A DNA stretch of 64,000 nt, from NCBI GenBank assembly GCA_017617655.1, contig JAFZVU010000018.1, positions 1 through 64,000 on the forward strand, written 5' to 3'. The notes under the pieces are model-generated. The model saw nothing but the letters and a program-made list of their open reading frames with translations, was not told where the DNA came from and did no database searches. A program made the translations under genes and the position numbers. Below, piece by piece: positions 54,473-63,192 of this stretch. The DNA comes from Bacteroidales bacterium (GTDB taxonomy: Bacteria; Bacteroidota; Bacteroidia; Bacteroidales; UBA932). Position 1 is the first letter of the stretch. Each line of letters opens with the position of its first letter.

Positions 54473-54949
54473 CTATTCGTGGATTGCGGTTTTAGTGTCA
54501 TATATCCAGATGTCGTAGGGACATGTCTTCTCGTATTCCATGAAATTGTACATGCTCCGCAGGGCCTCATAGTAATTGTCGGTACCGCTTGTCAGCAGCA
54601 CGTCGTAGCCGGTCTTGAAGCGGACTGCGAGGATGTCATACCCCTGCTTCTCGAGGTAGGCCTTGTAGTTGACGGCGTTCTCAGGAACCTTGAAGCCGCC
54701 CATGGCAACGTAATAGCGCGACGACACGCGGTGGGCTGCGGCTTCCTGCTCGGCGGCGATACGGTCAATCTCGGCCTGTAATGCGGCGATTGAATCCAAT
54801 TTGGCCTGCTGCCGCGCTGCTTCCTGCTCCAGGCGGAGCTTCTCCAGATCTTCCGACGTCGGCTTGCCCAGCATGGCGCGGACTGCATCGCAGCTGCTCA
54901 GGGCAATGCATGCAGTAAGAAGTATCGCGCATATTTTTAAAAGTTTCAT
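54473..54949 (-). CDS. SPOR-domain lipoprotein
   Basis: A 158-residue lipoprotein starting at the ATG at 54949 (MKLLKICAILLTACIALSSC, Cys20). A long helix or coiled coil (about residues 30-75, rich in Glu, Gln, Ala and Arg) leads to a SPOR domain (about 78-150; RYYVAMGGFKVPENAVNYKA, then YDVLLTSGTDNYYEA), which binds denuded peptidoglycan glycans at division sites. The consensus promoter at 54973-55004 lies inside the longer in-frame extension and rules it out. It is followed by gcvT after 12 nt. Confidence 0.9.
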   Translation of the reverse strand: MKLLKICAILLTACIALSSCDAVRAMLGKPTSEDLEKLRLEQEAARQQAKLDSIAALQAEIDRIAAEQEAAAHRVSSRYYVAMGGFKVPENAVNYKAYLEKQGYDILAVRFKTGYDVLLTSGTDNYYEALRSMYNFMEYEKTCPYDIWIYDTKTAIHE

Positions 54950-54972
54950 GTCAACAGGCATTTGTATCTTGA

Positions 54973-55004
54973 CAAATGTAGATAATTGCGGCATGAAAGG
55001 CAAA
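54973..55004 (-). promoter_or_regulatory. promoter of SPOR-gcvT-PAP2 operon
   Basis: On the minus strand TTTG (55004-55001) and TACATTTG (54980-54973) fit the Bacteroidota -33/-7 pattern with a 20-nt spacer, 23 nt before the start codon. Confidence 0.75.
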
Positions 55005-55044
55005 AAAATCGTATATTTACACATAATCACAACAGCCGCCGCGC

Positions 55045-56019
55045 ATGATAGAAAAAACACTGACGCTTGAACACTTCGATCCCGTTGAAATCTATGGAGT
55101 CAACAACAAATACCTCAATCTTTTCAGACATCATTTCCCGAAAGTTAAAGCGTTTGCCCGAGGTTCCCAGATTACAGTGGAGGGTGCCCAGGAGGATATT
55201 GAAGCTTTTGAGGCGGCTTTCAACGCCCTCCTCTCGATAAAGGAGTCCAAGGGAGTAATCAACGAATACGACATTGACTTCCTCTTCGAGGAGAAGGGGC
55301 GCGAGGCCGAGGTAGGCAAGGTCGACATGGCCTCCGGCGATGACTACATTATTGTCTATGGCAACGACGGCAAGTGCATCAAGGCGCGCACGAAGAACCA
55401 GAAGCGGCTGGTCAAGGAGTACTACGACAATGACCTGATTTTCGCTCTCGGCCCTGCCGGCACGGGCAAGACCTATACGGCCATCGCTCTGGCAGTGAGG
55501 GCGCTGAAGAACCGCGAGGTGAAGAAGCTGATCCTGACGCGTCCAGCCGTGGAGGCTGGCGAGAGGCTGGGCTTCCTGCCGGGCGACCTGAAGGAGAAGC
55601 TGGATCCCTATCTGCAGCCGCTGTATGACGCTCTCCAGGATATGATTCCGGCGAAGAAGCTGCAGGCGTTCATGGAGGACGGCACCATCCAGATTGCGCC
55701 GCTGGCATATATGCGCGGACGCACGCTGGACCGGGCCTTCGTAATCCTTGACGAGGCGCAGAACACTTCGCTGGGCCAGTTGAAGATGTTCCTTACCCGT
55801 ATGGGCTGCGACGCGAAGTTCATAGTCACAGGAGACATCACTCAGATAGACCTGCCTCGCAAGAGCGACTCGGGTCTGGCGCGCGGCGTGGAACTGGTGC
55901 GCGGCATCCGCGGCATCAGTGTCATCGAGTTCGGCCGCGAGGACATCGTCCGTCACCCCCTCGTCACCAAGATCGTCGACGCCTTCGAGAAGGCGGCCGG
56001 CCCTGAGACGGAAGAATAG
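55045..56019 (+). CDS. phoH: PhoH-like ATPase
   Basis: A 324-residue cytoplasmic P-loop ATPase of the PhoH/YbeZ type, linked to RNA metabolism and often encoded near ybeY. A small N-terminal KH-like segment (about residues 20-75) precedes the ATPase core with Walker A GPAGTGKT (about 138-145), RPAVEAGERLGFLPGD and Walker B VILDEAQNT (about 233-241), then TGDITQIDLP. Full length. It is divergent from the SPOR operon. Palindromic repeats begin 5 nt after its stop. Confidence 0.94.
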   Translation: MIEKTLTLEHFDPVEIYGVNNKYLNLFRHHFPKVKAFARGSQITVEGAQEDIEAFEAAFNALLSIKESKGVINEYDIDFLFEEKGREAEVGKVDMASGDDYIIVYGNDGKCIKARTKNQKRLVKEYYDNDLIFALGPAGTGKTYTAIALAVRALKNREVKKLILTRPAVEAGERLGFLPGDLKEKLDPYLQPLYDALQDMIPAKKLQAFMEDGTIQIAPLAYMRGRTLDRAFVILDEAQNTSLGQLKMFLTRMGCDAKFIVTGDITQIDLPRKSDSGLARGVELVRGIRGISVIEFGREDIVRHPLVTKIVDAFEKAAGPETEE

Positions 56020-56023
56020 ACCC

Positions 56024-56263
56024 GTCCGGCCCCGCAAACCGGCGTTTCGCGGGCCAGATGGTGGTTTGGGAGACGTTTGGCCCCGCAAACCGGTGTTTCA
56101 CGGGCCAGATGACACTGCGCACCCAATCTGTCCACAAAAAGGCATGTATTTGTGGACGGAACGACTTGTGGACCTAGCCTGTCCACAAAAAGGCACGTAT
56201 TTGTGGCCAGATGACGGTTCGGGAGACGTCTGGCCCCGCAAAGGGGCGTTTCGCGGGCCAGAT
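56024..56263 (-). repeat. inverted cluster of 51-bp repeats with inserted second hairpin family
   Basis: Three copies of the repeat seen at 52.5 kb, in the opposite orientation, at 56024-56059, 56076-56110 and 56228-56263 (GGCCCCGCAAA, then GTTTCGCGGGCCAGAT; the middle copy has TTTCACGGGCC). Between the second and third lie two copies of another hairpin, CTGTCCACAAAAAGGCATG and a variant, at 56129-56157 and 56179-56206, where TCCACAAA pairs with TTTGTGGA or its partial match. The cluster fills the gap between the converging phoH and glutamine synthetase-like genes and may end both transcripts. Confidence 0.8.
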
Positions 56264-56298
56264 GGTGAAAGTCGGGAGCCGAAGCAGAAGCACGCAGC

Positions 56299-57837
56299 CT
56301 AGCCCACGTGCAGATTCTGCTCGACGAGGTCCATCGTGAGCTTCTTGCTGCCAGAGATGGCGTCGCGGAGCTGGGCGTCGTCGAAGTCGCGCAGATAGCA
56401 CTCAAGGTAGTCGATGATGCTGTCGGAGAAGACACCTTTCGAAGTATAGATGGCACGGTCCTTCTCGAGCTCGGCGGCAGCTGCCACGCAAGAGTCGGGA
56501 AGCTGCTCCAGAGAAGCCGCGAGAGCGCTGTGCTCCTTGTCGTGGATGTCCACGCCGAGGCCGACGTAAGTGTGGTCGGCAACCTCGAGGGCGGCGGGAT
56601 TCTCGAAACCGTGGCGGACGGCGGCGCACAAGGCGGCCATCAGCATATAGATGTCGGCGCATCCGTCAGAAGCCCTCCACTCGAAGGTCTGCTTGGCGCT
56701 GAAATCAATATTTGATGCATCGTCGCCGCCGTTGAGACGGGCGGCCATGTCGGTGCAGCCAGCCCAGCCCAGAGGGATGCGCACCAGCGCGCTGCGGTTG
56801 CTGAATGACCAGCAGAGCGATGTAGGAGCCTCCTGGTTCGGCACGAGGCGCAGATACGACAGCGGATTCGGATTGCCGAAAGCGGGGAGCGAAGTTCCGG
56901 CCATCATCAGACCGGCGATAGCCCTGCGGCACTCCTCGGTGAGATTTGTCTTGCCGTCGCCGGCGTCAGCAGGCACATTCACATCCTTGACCATGACGCT
57001 GCGTCCGTCGCGGGTGAACTTCATGTGCACATGCAGACCGCTGCCGGCCTGTCCGACGGTAATCTTCGGAGCGAAGGTAATGGTAAGGCCGCGCTTGTAG
57101 GCCAGCTCACGCATGATCCACTTGGCAACCACCAGCTGGTCGGCTGCATCCTCGATGTCGACAGGCAGGAACTCTATCTCGTTCTGCTCGTAGTTCAGGC
57201 CGTCCTGGCAGAAATTGCCGACTTCGCTGTGGCCGTACTTTATCTTGCCGCCAGCCTGAGCGATGAGGCGCATGGCCTCGTTGCGGTACTCCGATGACTT
57301 GTTGAAAGGAGCGCTTTCGTGGTAACCCTTCTGGTCCGGAACAGGATACTTCTCTTCCTTCGGACTGATGACATAGTGCTCCAGCTCACCCATGGCCTGC
57401 ATCTCAACGCCGGCGGTGGCTTTGAGAGCCTGATGGGCCTTGTGGAGGATGTACTCCGGAGAGCTCTCGTACGGCTTACCGTCGCGGCCGTAATATGAGC
57501 AGAGAAGGTCTAGGGTGGGCACTTCGCTGAAGGGATTCAGGAAGGCAGTCTTGTATTTGGGAATCACGTACAGATCACTCTCGCCGGCCTTGATGAACGG
57601 GAAAAGGTTGCTGCCGTCAACGCGCTCACCGGCAGTCAGGATGTTCTCGAGATGCTCGATGCTGTGGATGACGAAGTTCAAGGTCTTGAATTTGCCGTCA
57701 AAGCTGGTGTAGTGGAAATTGATGAATTCCACCTTGTTGGCAATGCAGAAATCGATAAGGTCCTGCCGGGTGAAAGCGCTGCAAGGCTTGCCGAGCGCCC
57801 TTTCCAGCAGGTTGGCGTTCATAGAGTAATCTGTCAT
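56299..57837 (-). CDS. glutamine synthetase family protein (GS-I-like)
   Basis: A 512-residue member of the GS catalytic-domain family, distinct from the GSIII at 26-28 kb. A beta-grasp N-terminal domain (about residues 15-110; FINFHYTSFDGKFKTLNFVI) precedes the catalytic barrel with EVGNFCQDGLNYEQNEIEF, the ATP/glutamate block ITVGQAGSGLHVHM and NPNPLSYLRLVP, then SNRSALVRIP. It may be a true glutamine synthetase or a gamma-glutamyl ligase for another amine; sequence alone does not decide. Likely last gene of the operon running from 63.1 kb, 9 nt after the DUF1015 gene. Confidence 0.88.
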   Translation of the reverse strand: MTDYSMNANLLERALGKPCSAFTRQDLIDFCIANKVEFINFHYTSFDGKFKTLNFVIHSIEHLENILTAGERVDGSNLFPFIKAGESDLYVIPKYKTAFLNPFSEVPTLDLLCSYYGRDGKPYESSPEYILHKAHQALKATAGVEMQAMGELEHYVISPKEEKYPVPDQKGYHESAPFNKSSEYRNEAMRLIAQAGGKIKYGHSEVGNFCQDGLNYEQNEIEFLPVDIEDAADQLVVAKWIMRELAYKRGLTITFAPKITVGQAGSGLHVHMKFTRDGRSVMVKDVNVPADAGDGKTNLTEECRRAIAGLMMAGTSLPAFGNPNPLSYLRLVPNQEAPTSLCWSFSNRSALVRIPLGWAGCTDMAARLNGGDDASNIDFSAKQTFEWRASDGCADIYMLMAALCAAVRHGFENPAALEVADHTYVGLGVDIHDKEHSALAASLEQLPDSCVAAAAELEKDRAIYTSKGVFSDSIIDYLECYLRDFDDAQLRDAISGSKKLTMDLVEQNLHVG

Positions 57838-57846
57838 GTCTTTATT

Positions 57847-59085
57847 TTAGAATTTGTGAATCGTAATTCCGCTGCGGAGCTTGGGCTCGAACCATGTAGT
57901 CTTCGGGGGCATTATGTTGCCGGTGTCGGCGATGCTCACGAGTTGGTCCATGGACACGGGATACAGAGCGAAGGCAACAGCCATCTCGCCGCTGTCAACG
58001 CGGCGCTGCAGCTCGCCGAGGCCGCGGATTCCGCCCACGAAGTCGATGCGCTTGGAAGTACGGAGGTCGCCTATGTGAAGTATCTTGTCGAGCACGAGGT
58101 TCGACAGCACGGTAACGTCAAGCTGGCCGATGGGGTCGTTGTCGTCGTATGTTCCCTCCTTGGCATCGAGCGAATACCATTTTCCGCCGAGGTACATAGA
58201 GAAGTTATGGAGCTTGCAGGGACGGTAAGGACCGCTGCACTTCGCTTCCTCCACGACAAAATCCTTGCGGAGAGCGGCTATGAATTCCTCGGGGCTGAGA
58301 CCGGCGAGATCCTTTACCACGCGGTTGTAGTCCATTATCTTGAGCTGGCTCTGCGGGAATACCACTGCCATGAAGTAGTTGTACTCCTCGCTGCCGTTGT
58401 GGGCAGGGTTGGCATCCCTGCGCTCAGCTCCCACGCGGGCTGCTGCAGCTGTACGGTGGTGGCCGTCAGCAACGTAGAAGGCGGGGATTGAAGCGAAGGC
58501 GGCAGTGATGGCGGCGATGTCCTTGTCGTCGTCGATAACCCACAGCTTGTGGCCGAAGCCGTCGTCTGCCACGAAGTCGTACTCGGGCTGCCCGGCAGTG
58601 TACTTGGCCACGATGGCGTCGATGGCGGCATTGTCCGGATATGCGAAGAACACCGGCTCGAGGTTGGCGCTCTGGTTGCGCACGTGGACCATGCGGTCGT
58701 CCTCCTTGTCCTTGCGGGTGAGCTCGTGCTTCTTGATGGCACCGCTGGTGTAGTCTTCAGTGTTGGCGCAGACTACGAGGCCGTACTGGGTGCGGTCGCC
58801 CATAGTCTGGGCATAGACATAGTAATTCTCCTTTCCGTCCTGCACCAGCCATCCCCTCTGCTGCCAGAGCTTGAAATTCTCCACAGCCTTTGCGTAAACG
58901 GCCGGGTCCTGCTCCTCACGGATGGGATCGAAATCTATCTCGGGTTTGATGATGTGAAGCAGAGACTTCTCCCCTGCTTCGGCTTTGGCCTCTTCGGAAG
59001 ACAGCACGTCATACGGACGGCTCGCCACTTCCTTTACGATGGCCTTGGGAGGCCTGATTGCGGCGAAGGGTTTTACTTTTACCAT
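57847..59085 (-). CDS. DUF1015 family protein
   Basis: A 412-residue soluble protein that matches DUF1015 throughout: the opening VKPFAAIRPPKAIVKEVASRPYD (residues 4-26), the central YVADGHHRTAAA with two His, and the end WFEPKLRSGITIH. Biochemical function is not established. In Bacteroidota it regularly follows serC-serA, as here (15 nt after serA), which hints at a role connected to serine or one-carbon metabolism. Confidence 0.92.
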   Translation of the reverse strand: MVKVKPFAAIRPPKAIVKEVASRPYDVLSSEEAKAEAGEKSLLHIIKPEIDFDPIREEQDPAVYAKAVENFKLWQQRGWLVQDGKENYYVYAQTMGDRTQYGLVVCANTEDYTSGAIKKHELTRKDKEDDRMVHVRNQSANLEPVFFAYPDNAAIDAIVAKYTAGQPEYDFVADDGFGHKLWVIDDDKDIAAITAAFASIPAFYVADGHHRTAAAARVGAERRDANPAHNGSEEYNYFMAVVFPQSQLKIMDYNRVVKDLAGLSPEEFIAALRKDFVVEEAKCSGPYRPCKLHNFSMYLGGKWYSLDAKEGTYDDNDPIGQLDVTVLSNLVLDKILHIGDLRTSKRIDFVGGIRGLGELQRRVDSGEMAVAFALYPVSMDQLVSIADTGNIMPPKTTWFEPKLRSGITIHKF

Positions 59086-59100
59086 TCCTGAAAAAACTGT

Positions 59101-60024
59101 TTAGAACCTGTTCAGCTGGAAACGGGTGTTACCTGTAGCGAAAAAGTCGCAGATCTGGCGGGCTGCTGCAAGACCGGCGTTGATGTTGGCCTCAGAGGTC
59201 TGGGCACCCATCTTCTTGGGAGTTGCGAACACGCGTACGCCGAACTTCTCGTTCAGCTCGGCCTGGTTGTCGGCAGCGATGTCGGTGATGTACTTGAGGT
59301 CTTCACGCTCGGTGAGAACCTTTACAAGCTCGGCTTCGTTGATGACTTCCTTGCGGGCGGTGTTGACCAGGCAGCCTCCCTTCGGCATGCGGCTCAGAAG
59401 AGCGTAGCCGATGGAACCTTTGGTCTGCGGGGTAACAGGGATATGCAGTGAAATGAAGTTGCTGCTGCTGTAGAGCTCTTCGAGAGAAGAAGCCACCTTG
59501 ACGCCGTCAGCCTCGATCTTCTCGGCGGGGATGAACGGGTCGAAAGCCATAATCTCCATGCCGAAACCTTTGGCGATATTAGCTACCAGACGGCCCACAT
59601 TGCCGTATGCCTGCACGCCGAGGGTCTTGCCCTTCAGCTCGCTGCCGGTGGCGGGGGTATACTGGTTGCGGGACATATAGACCATGAAGCTGACTGCAAG
59701 CTCTGCCACGGCGTTTGAGTTCTGGCCGGGGGTGTTCATTGCAACCACCTTTGCTGCGCTGAGAGCGTCGAGGTCGAGATTGTCATAGCCTGCACCGGCC
59801 CTGACGACGATCTTGAGGTTCTTTGCTGCGGCAACGACGTCGGCAGTAACCTTGTCGGAGCGGACGATCAGAGCGTCAGCGTCCTTCACTGCCTTGAGGA
59901 GGTCTTTGCTGTCGGTATATTTTTCGAGGAGTGCGAGTTCGTGGCCGGCGGCCTCGACAATTTCGCGGATACCCTTCACGGCAACGCCTGCGAAAGGTTT
60001 CTCTGTTGCTACCAATACTTTCAT
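59101..60024 (-). CDS. serA: D-3-phosphoglycerate dehydrogenase, short form
   Basis: Oxidises 3-phosphoglycerate to 3-phosphohydroxypyruvate, the first step of serine synthesis. The 307-residue protein lacks the ACT/ASB regulatory domains of longer enzymes. Arg and Glu catalytic positions are visible in VNTARKEVINE and in the following segment. The NAD loop reads VQAYGNVG, with Ala in place of the first Gly of GxGxxG. The usual catalytic His region TPHxG reads TPKKMGAQT, so Lys replaces His. Short PGDHs with Lys here are known as a natural subtype. Follows serC after 12 nt. Confidence 0.93.
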   Translation of the reverse strand: MKVLVATEKPFAGVAVKGIREIVEAAGHELALLEKYTDSKDLLKAVKDADALIVRSDKVTADVVAAAKNLKIVVRAGAGYDNLDLDALSAAKVVAMNTPGQNSNAVAELAVSFMVYMSRNQYTPATGSELKGKTLGVQAYGNVGRLVANIAKGFGMEIMAFDPFIPAEKIEADGVKVASSLEELYSSSNFISLHIPVTPQTKGSIGYALLSRMPKGGCLVNTARKEVINEAELVKVLTEREDLKYITDIAADNQAELNEKFGVRVFATPKKMGAQTSEANINAGLAAARQICDFFATGNTRFQLNRF

Positions 60025-60036
60025 TTCAACGACGGA

Positions 60037-61110
60037 TTATTTGTGTTCAGCTTCGAATTCCTGCATGCAGGCGATGAGGGCGTCAACAGCCTCCATCGGG
60101 CATGCGTTGTAAATAGATGCGCGGAAGCCGCCTACTGAGCGGTGGCCCTTGATGCCGACCATGCCGCGGCCCTGGGCGAAAGCGAGGAACTCGTCCTGGA
60201 GAGCTTCCCTGCCCTCTGCCATCACGAAGCAAACGTTCATGATAGAGCGGTCTTCCTTGGCAGCGGTGCCGCGGAAGAGGCTGTTGCGGTCGATCTCGGC
60301 GTAGAGCTTGTCAGCCTTGGCCACGTTCATCTTGTTCATCACCTTAAGACCACCAAGGCCCTTGAGCCATTTGAGGGTCTCGTTCATAACGAAGATCGGG
60401 AATACCGGAGGAGTGTTGAACATTGAGCCGCCGTCGATGTGGGTGCGGTAGTCGAGCATGGTGGGGATGTAGCGGGTTACCTTGCCAAGAGCGTCTTTGT
60501 TGACGATGGCGAAGGCCAGGCCTGCAGGACCCACGTTCTTCTGCGCACCACCGTAGATGAGGGCGTACTTGCTTACGTCTACCGGACGGCTGAGGATGTC
60601 GGACGACATGTCGGCGATCAGCGGAACGGGGCTGTCGATGTCATGGCGGATCTCAGTACCATAGATGGTGTTGTTCGAAGTGATATGGAAATAATCTACA
60701 TCGGTAGGGATAGTGTAGTCTTTAGGGATGTAGCAGAATGTCTTGTCGGCGCTGGATGCGACTGCGTATGCCTCGCCCAGACCTTTGGCTTCCTTGAGGG
60801 CTTTCTTGGCCCAGACGCCTGTCTCGAGATAGGCGGCCTTGTGCTCCAGGAAGTTCATTGCTACGTAAAGGAACTGCATCGATGCTCCGCCCCCGAGGAA
60901 GAGGACTTCGTAATTGTCGGGGATGTTCAGGATTTCTTTCCAGAGGCTGCGGGCCTCGTCCATCACTGCCTGCCATTCCTTAGAACGGTGAGAGATCGAA
61001 ACAACCGGAACACCTGTTCCTGCAAAGTCCTTGAGGGCTTCGATAGCAGCGTCAATTGCGGGCTGGGGCAGGACGCACGGGCCGGCGGTAAAATTGTAAG
61101 CTTTCTTCAT
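60037..61110 (-). CDS. serC: phosphoserine aminotransferase
   Basis: PLP enzyme converting 3-phosphohydroxypyruvate and glutamate to phosphoserine and 2-oxoglutarate; it also acts in pyridoxal phosphate synthesis in some bacteria. The 357-residue protein opens [15 protein letters not shown], has the PLP lysine in [23 protein letters not shown] for phosphate binding, and ends with [19 protein letters not shown]. Normal length. It lies 35 nt after pyrI and 12 nt before serA. No separate -7 box was found in the 35-nt gap, so it is probably read through from the pyr genes. Confidence 0.96.
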   Translation of the reverse strand: MKKAYNFTAGPCVLPQPAIDAAIEALKDFAGTGVPVVSISHRSKEWQAVMDEARSLWKEILNIPDNYEVLFLGGGASMQFLYVAMNFLEHKAAYLETGVWAKKALKEAKGLGEAYAVASSADKTFCYIPKDYTIPTDVDYFHITSNNTIYGTEIRHDIDSPVPLIADMSSDILSRPVDVSKYALIYGGAQKNVGPAGLAFAIVNKDALGKVTRYIPTMLDYRTHIDGGSMFNTPPVFPIFVMNETLKWLKGLGGLKVMNKMNVAKADKLYAEIDRNSLFRGTAAKEDRSIMNVCFVMAEGREALQDEFLAFAQGRGMVGIKGHRSVGGFRASIYNACPMEAVDALIACMQEFEAEHK

Positions 61111-61145
61111 TTTATAGTTATTGTTTGCTGATTATTCAGATAGCG

Positions 61146-61607
61146 TCAGGGCTGCAAATTTATAATATTTGTGGTCTTTTCACAATAATGACAGAGAAGA
61201 TTGATGCTGCCGTTCTCGACTATAGTCTTGAAGCGGGTAGCTATCTTCTGGTGGTTGGTCACGCACATCGGATTTGCGCACTTTCCGATGCCTATCACCT
61301 CTTCCGGAATGGTGATCTTTCGCTTGTCAACGACCTTGTAGTCCTTGATTATATTGATGGTGGCCTGCGGGGCGACGAGGGCAATACGGTTCAGCTCGTC
61401 GTTCTCGAAATAGCGGTCCGCAATCTTGATGATGCCCTTGCGGCCGAAACTCTTGCTGTCCAGGTTGCTGCCGATGGTGATCTGGTTGGAACACTCGGCC
61501 AGATTGAGTATGTCCACCACCTTGAAAAGGTTCTCCGAAGGGATGTGGTCGAGCACGGTGCCGTTCTCGATGGCGTTGACTATGAGTTGTCTTGCTGTGG
61601 TTTCCAT
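61146..61607 (-). CDS. pyrI: aspartate carbamoyltransferase regulatory subunit
   Basis: Binds CTP or ATP and controls PyrB. The 153-residue protein has the nucleotide-binding N-terminal domain (VNAIENGTVLDHIP, IKIADRYFENDEL) and the C-terminal zinc domain with four cysteines, CANPMC and CHYC, spaced as in the Escherichia coli subunit. It starts 13 nt after pyrB, which is the usual pairing. Confidence 0.96.
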   Translation of the reverse strand: METTARQLIVNAIENGTVLDHIPSENLFKVVDILNLAECSNQITIGSNLDSKSFGRKGIIKIADRYFENDELNRIALVAPQATINIIKDYKVVDKRKITIPEEVIGIGKCANPMCVTNHQKIATRFKTIVENGSINLLCHYCEKTTNIINLQP

Positions 61608-61620
61608 GTCGTGTCTCCTT

Positions 61621-62526
61621 TTATCTGTACCCGAGCAGGCAGGCTATGATGGCCATGCGGACGTACATTCCGTTCTCGGCCTGTTTGAAATAATATGCAT
61701 AAGGCGTGTCGTCCACGTCGAGGGCGATCTCGTTGATGCGGGGCAGCGGGTGGAGTATCTTCATGTTGCTGCGCACGCCGCCGAGCATGCTAGCTTCCAG
61801 CCTGTAAACATCCTTAACTTTTTCATACTCCATAGGGTCGCTGAAGCGCTCCTGCTGCACGCGGGTCATATAGAGGATGTCGCAGTCGTTGAGATGCTCG
61901 TTGAGAGAAGTGGTCTCGCGATAGGCAATGCCGCGCTCGTCGAGGAACTGCTTGTATTCCACAGGCATCTGCAGCTCGGCGGGAGCTGTGAAGACGAAGC
62001 TCGGGTCGAAGTGGCTCATGGCCTGCAGCAGCGAGTGCACCGTGCGGCCGTACTTGAGGTCTCCCACCATGTTGATGGTGAGGCCGTCGAGGCGGCCCTG
62101 GGACTGGCGGATCGAATACATGTCGAGCAACGTCTGGCTGGGGTGCTGGTTGGCGCCGTCGCCTGCATTCACCACCGGCAGGTTGCTGACCTCGCTGGCA
62201 TAGCGGGCCGCACCTTCGAGGGGGTGGCGCATGATAATTATGTCGACGTAGTTCGAAACCATCTTGATGGTGTCCTTGAGGCTCTCTCCCTTGCTGATGG
62301 AGGTGTTGTCAACGTCGCTGAATCCGATGACTCTTGCGCCGAGGCGGTTCGCAGCTGTCTCGAAGCTCAGGCGCGTGCGGGTCGAAGGCTCGAAGAACAG
62401 GCAGGCGACCACCTTGCCGTCAAGGATCTTCTGGCTTTTGTTCTTTTCCATCTCAGAAGCCACATCGAGGATGTGAAGCATCTCCTCCTTGGAAAAATCG
62501 TGGATAGAAATCAGGCTCTTTGGCAT
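61621..62526 (-). CDS. pyrB: aspartate carbamoyltransferase catalytic subunit
   Basis: Forms N-carbamoylaspartate from carbamoyl phosphate and aspartate in pyrimidine synthesis. The 301-residue protein has the carbamoyl-phosphate motif [15 protein letters not shown], the HPSQTLLD loop, the mobile segment [12 protein letters not shown] and HPLPR near the aspartate site. Normal length. Its ATG lies 16 nt inside the 3' end of the YigZ-family gene, so translation is probably coupled. Confidence 0.97.
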   Translation of the reverse strand: MPKSLISIHDFSKEEMLHILDVASEMEKNKSQKILDGKVVACLFFEPSTRTRLSFETAANRLGARVIGFSDVDNTSISKGESLKDTIKMVSNYVDIIIMRHPLEGAARYASEVSNLPVVNAGDGANQHPSQTLLDMYSIRQSQGRLDGLTINMVGDLKYGRTVHSLLQAMSHFDPSFVFTAPAELQMPVEYKQFLDERGIAYRETTSLNEHLNDCDILYMTRVQQERFSDPMEYEKVKDVYRLEASMLGGVRSNMKILHPLPRINEIALDVDDTPYAYYFKQAENGMYVRMAIIACLLGYR

Positions 62527-63125
62527 ATATCTGTGTTTTTCAATAATTCCTTGAATCTGTCGATGTCGCGCAGGCGGACCGGAGCGGCGATCATGCAGCG
62601 CTCGTCGAAATTCTGCTCCAGCGGGGTGATCTGAAGGTCTTTAAGAACCTTCATCACATCGTTCATCTGAAGGTAGTCGAAGCGTATCTCATAGGTCTCG
62701 GTGGCAATTTTTTCCACTATGCTGGCATTGGCGATGGCGTCGGCCGATGCGGTCTTGTAGGCCACCGTCAGGCCGGAGGTGCCGAGCAGGATGCCGCCGA
62801 AATAGCGGACCACCACAATCAGGATGTCGCTCAGCTCGGCGGAGAGGATCTGGCCGAGGATGGGGCGGCCGGCGGTGGAAGACGGCTCGCCGTCGTCATT
62901 GGCGCGCCACTTGTCGCCTGTAAGGCCGAGACGGTAGGCATAGCAGTGGTGCCTGGCGTCGAAATATTCTTTTTTGAGGGAGGCTACGATGTCCTTGACC
63001 TGGGCTTCTGTAGAAACCGGATATGCGAAAGAGAGAAATTTACTCCCTTTGTCTTTATAAAGGCCTTTCGAGGGAGCTGCGATGCTCTTGTAGCTATCTG
63101 TGACCGGTTTTGTAACTGAATCCAT
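62511..63125 (-). CDS. YigZ/IMPACT family protein
   Basis: A 204-residue protein with an N-terminal UPF0029/IMPACT domain (about residues 15-125; [46 protein letters not shown]) and a C-terminal DUF1949-type RNA-binding-like domain. Family proteins affect translation or nutrient stress responses, but the bacterial role is unclear. The ATG at 63125 is preferred over a TTG at 63137, because that TTG is the end of a TACTTTTG promoter box. First gene of the pyr-ser operon. Confidence 0.92.
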   Translation of the reverse strand: MDSVTKPVTDSYKSIAAPSKGLYKDKGSKFLSFAYPVSTEAQVKDIVASLKKEYFDARHHCYAYRLGLTGDKWRANDDGEPSSTAGRPILGQILSAELSDILIVVVRYFGGILLGTSGLTVAYKTASADAIANASIVEKIATETYEIRFDYLQMNDVMKVLKDLQITPLEQNFDERCMIAAPVRLRDIDRFKELLKNTDICQRA

Positions 63126-63131
63126 TACAGA

Positions 63132-63165
63132 TTGCAAAAGTAGGCTTTTATTTATATTTTTGCAA
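63132..63165. promoter_or_regulatory. overlapping divergent promoters
   Basis: Minus strand: TTG (63165-63163), 20-nt spacer, TACTTTTG (63142-63135), 9 nt before the yigZ-type start. Plus strand: TTGC (63132-63135), 19-nt spacer, TATTTTTG (63155-63162), 30 nt before the pRiA4b-like gene. Each promoter's -33 element overlaps the other's -7 end, so the two operons may compete for polymerase. Confidence 0.75.
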
Positions 63166-63192
63166 TGCCGAAACGAGCTGCGGCTTACTACG

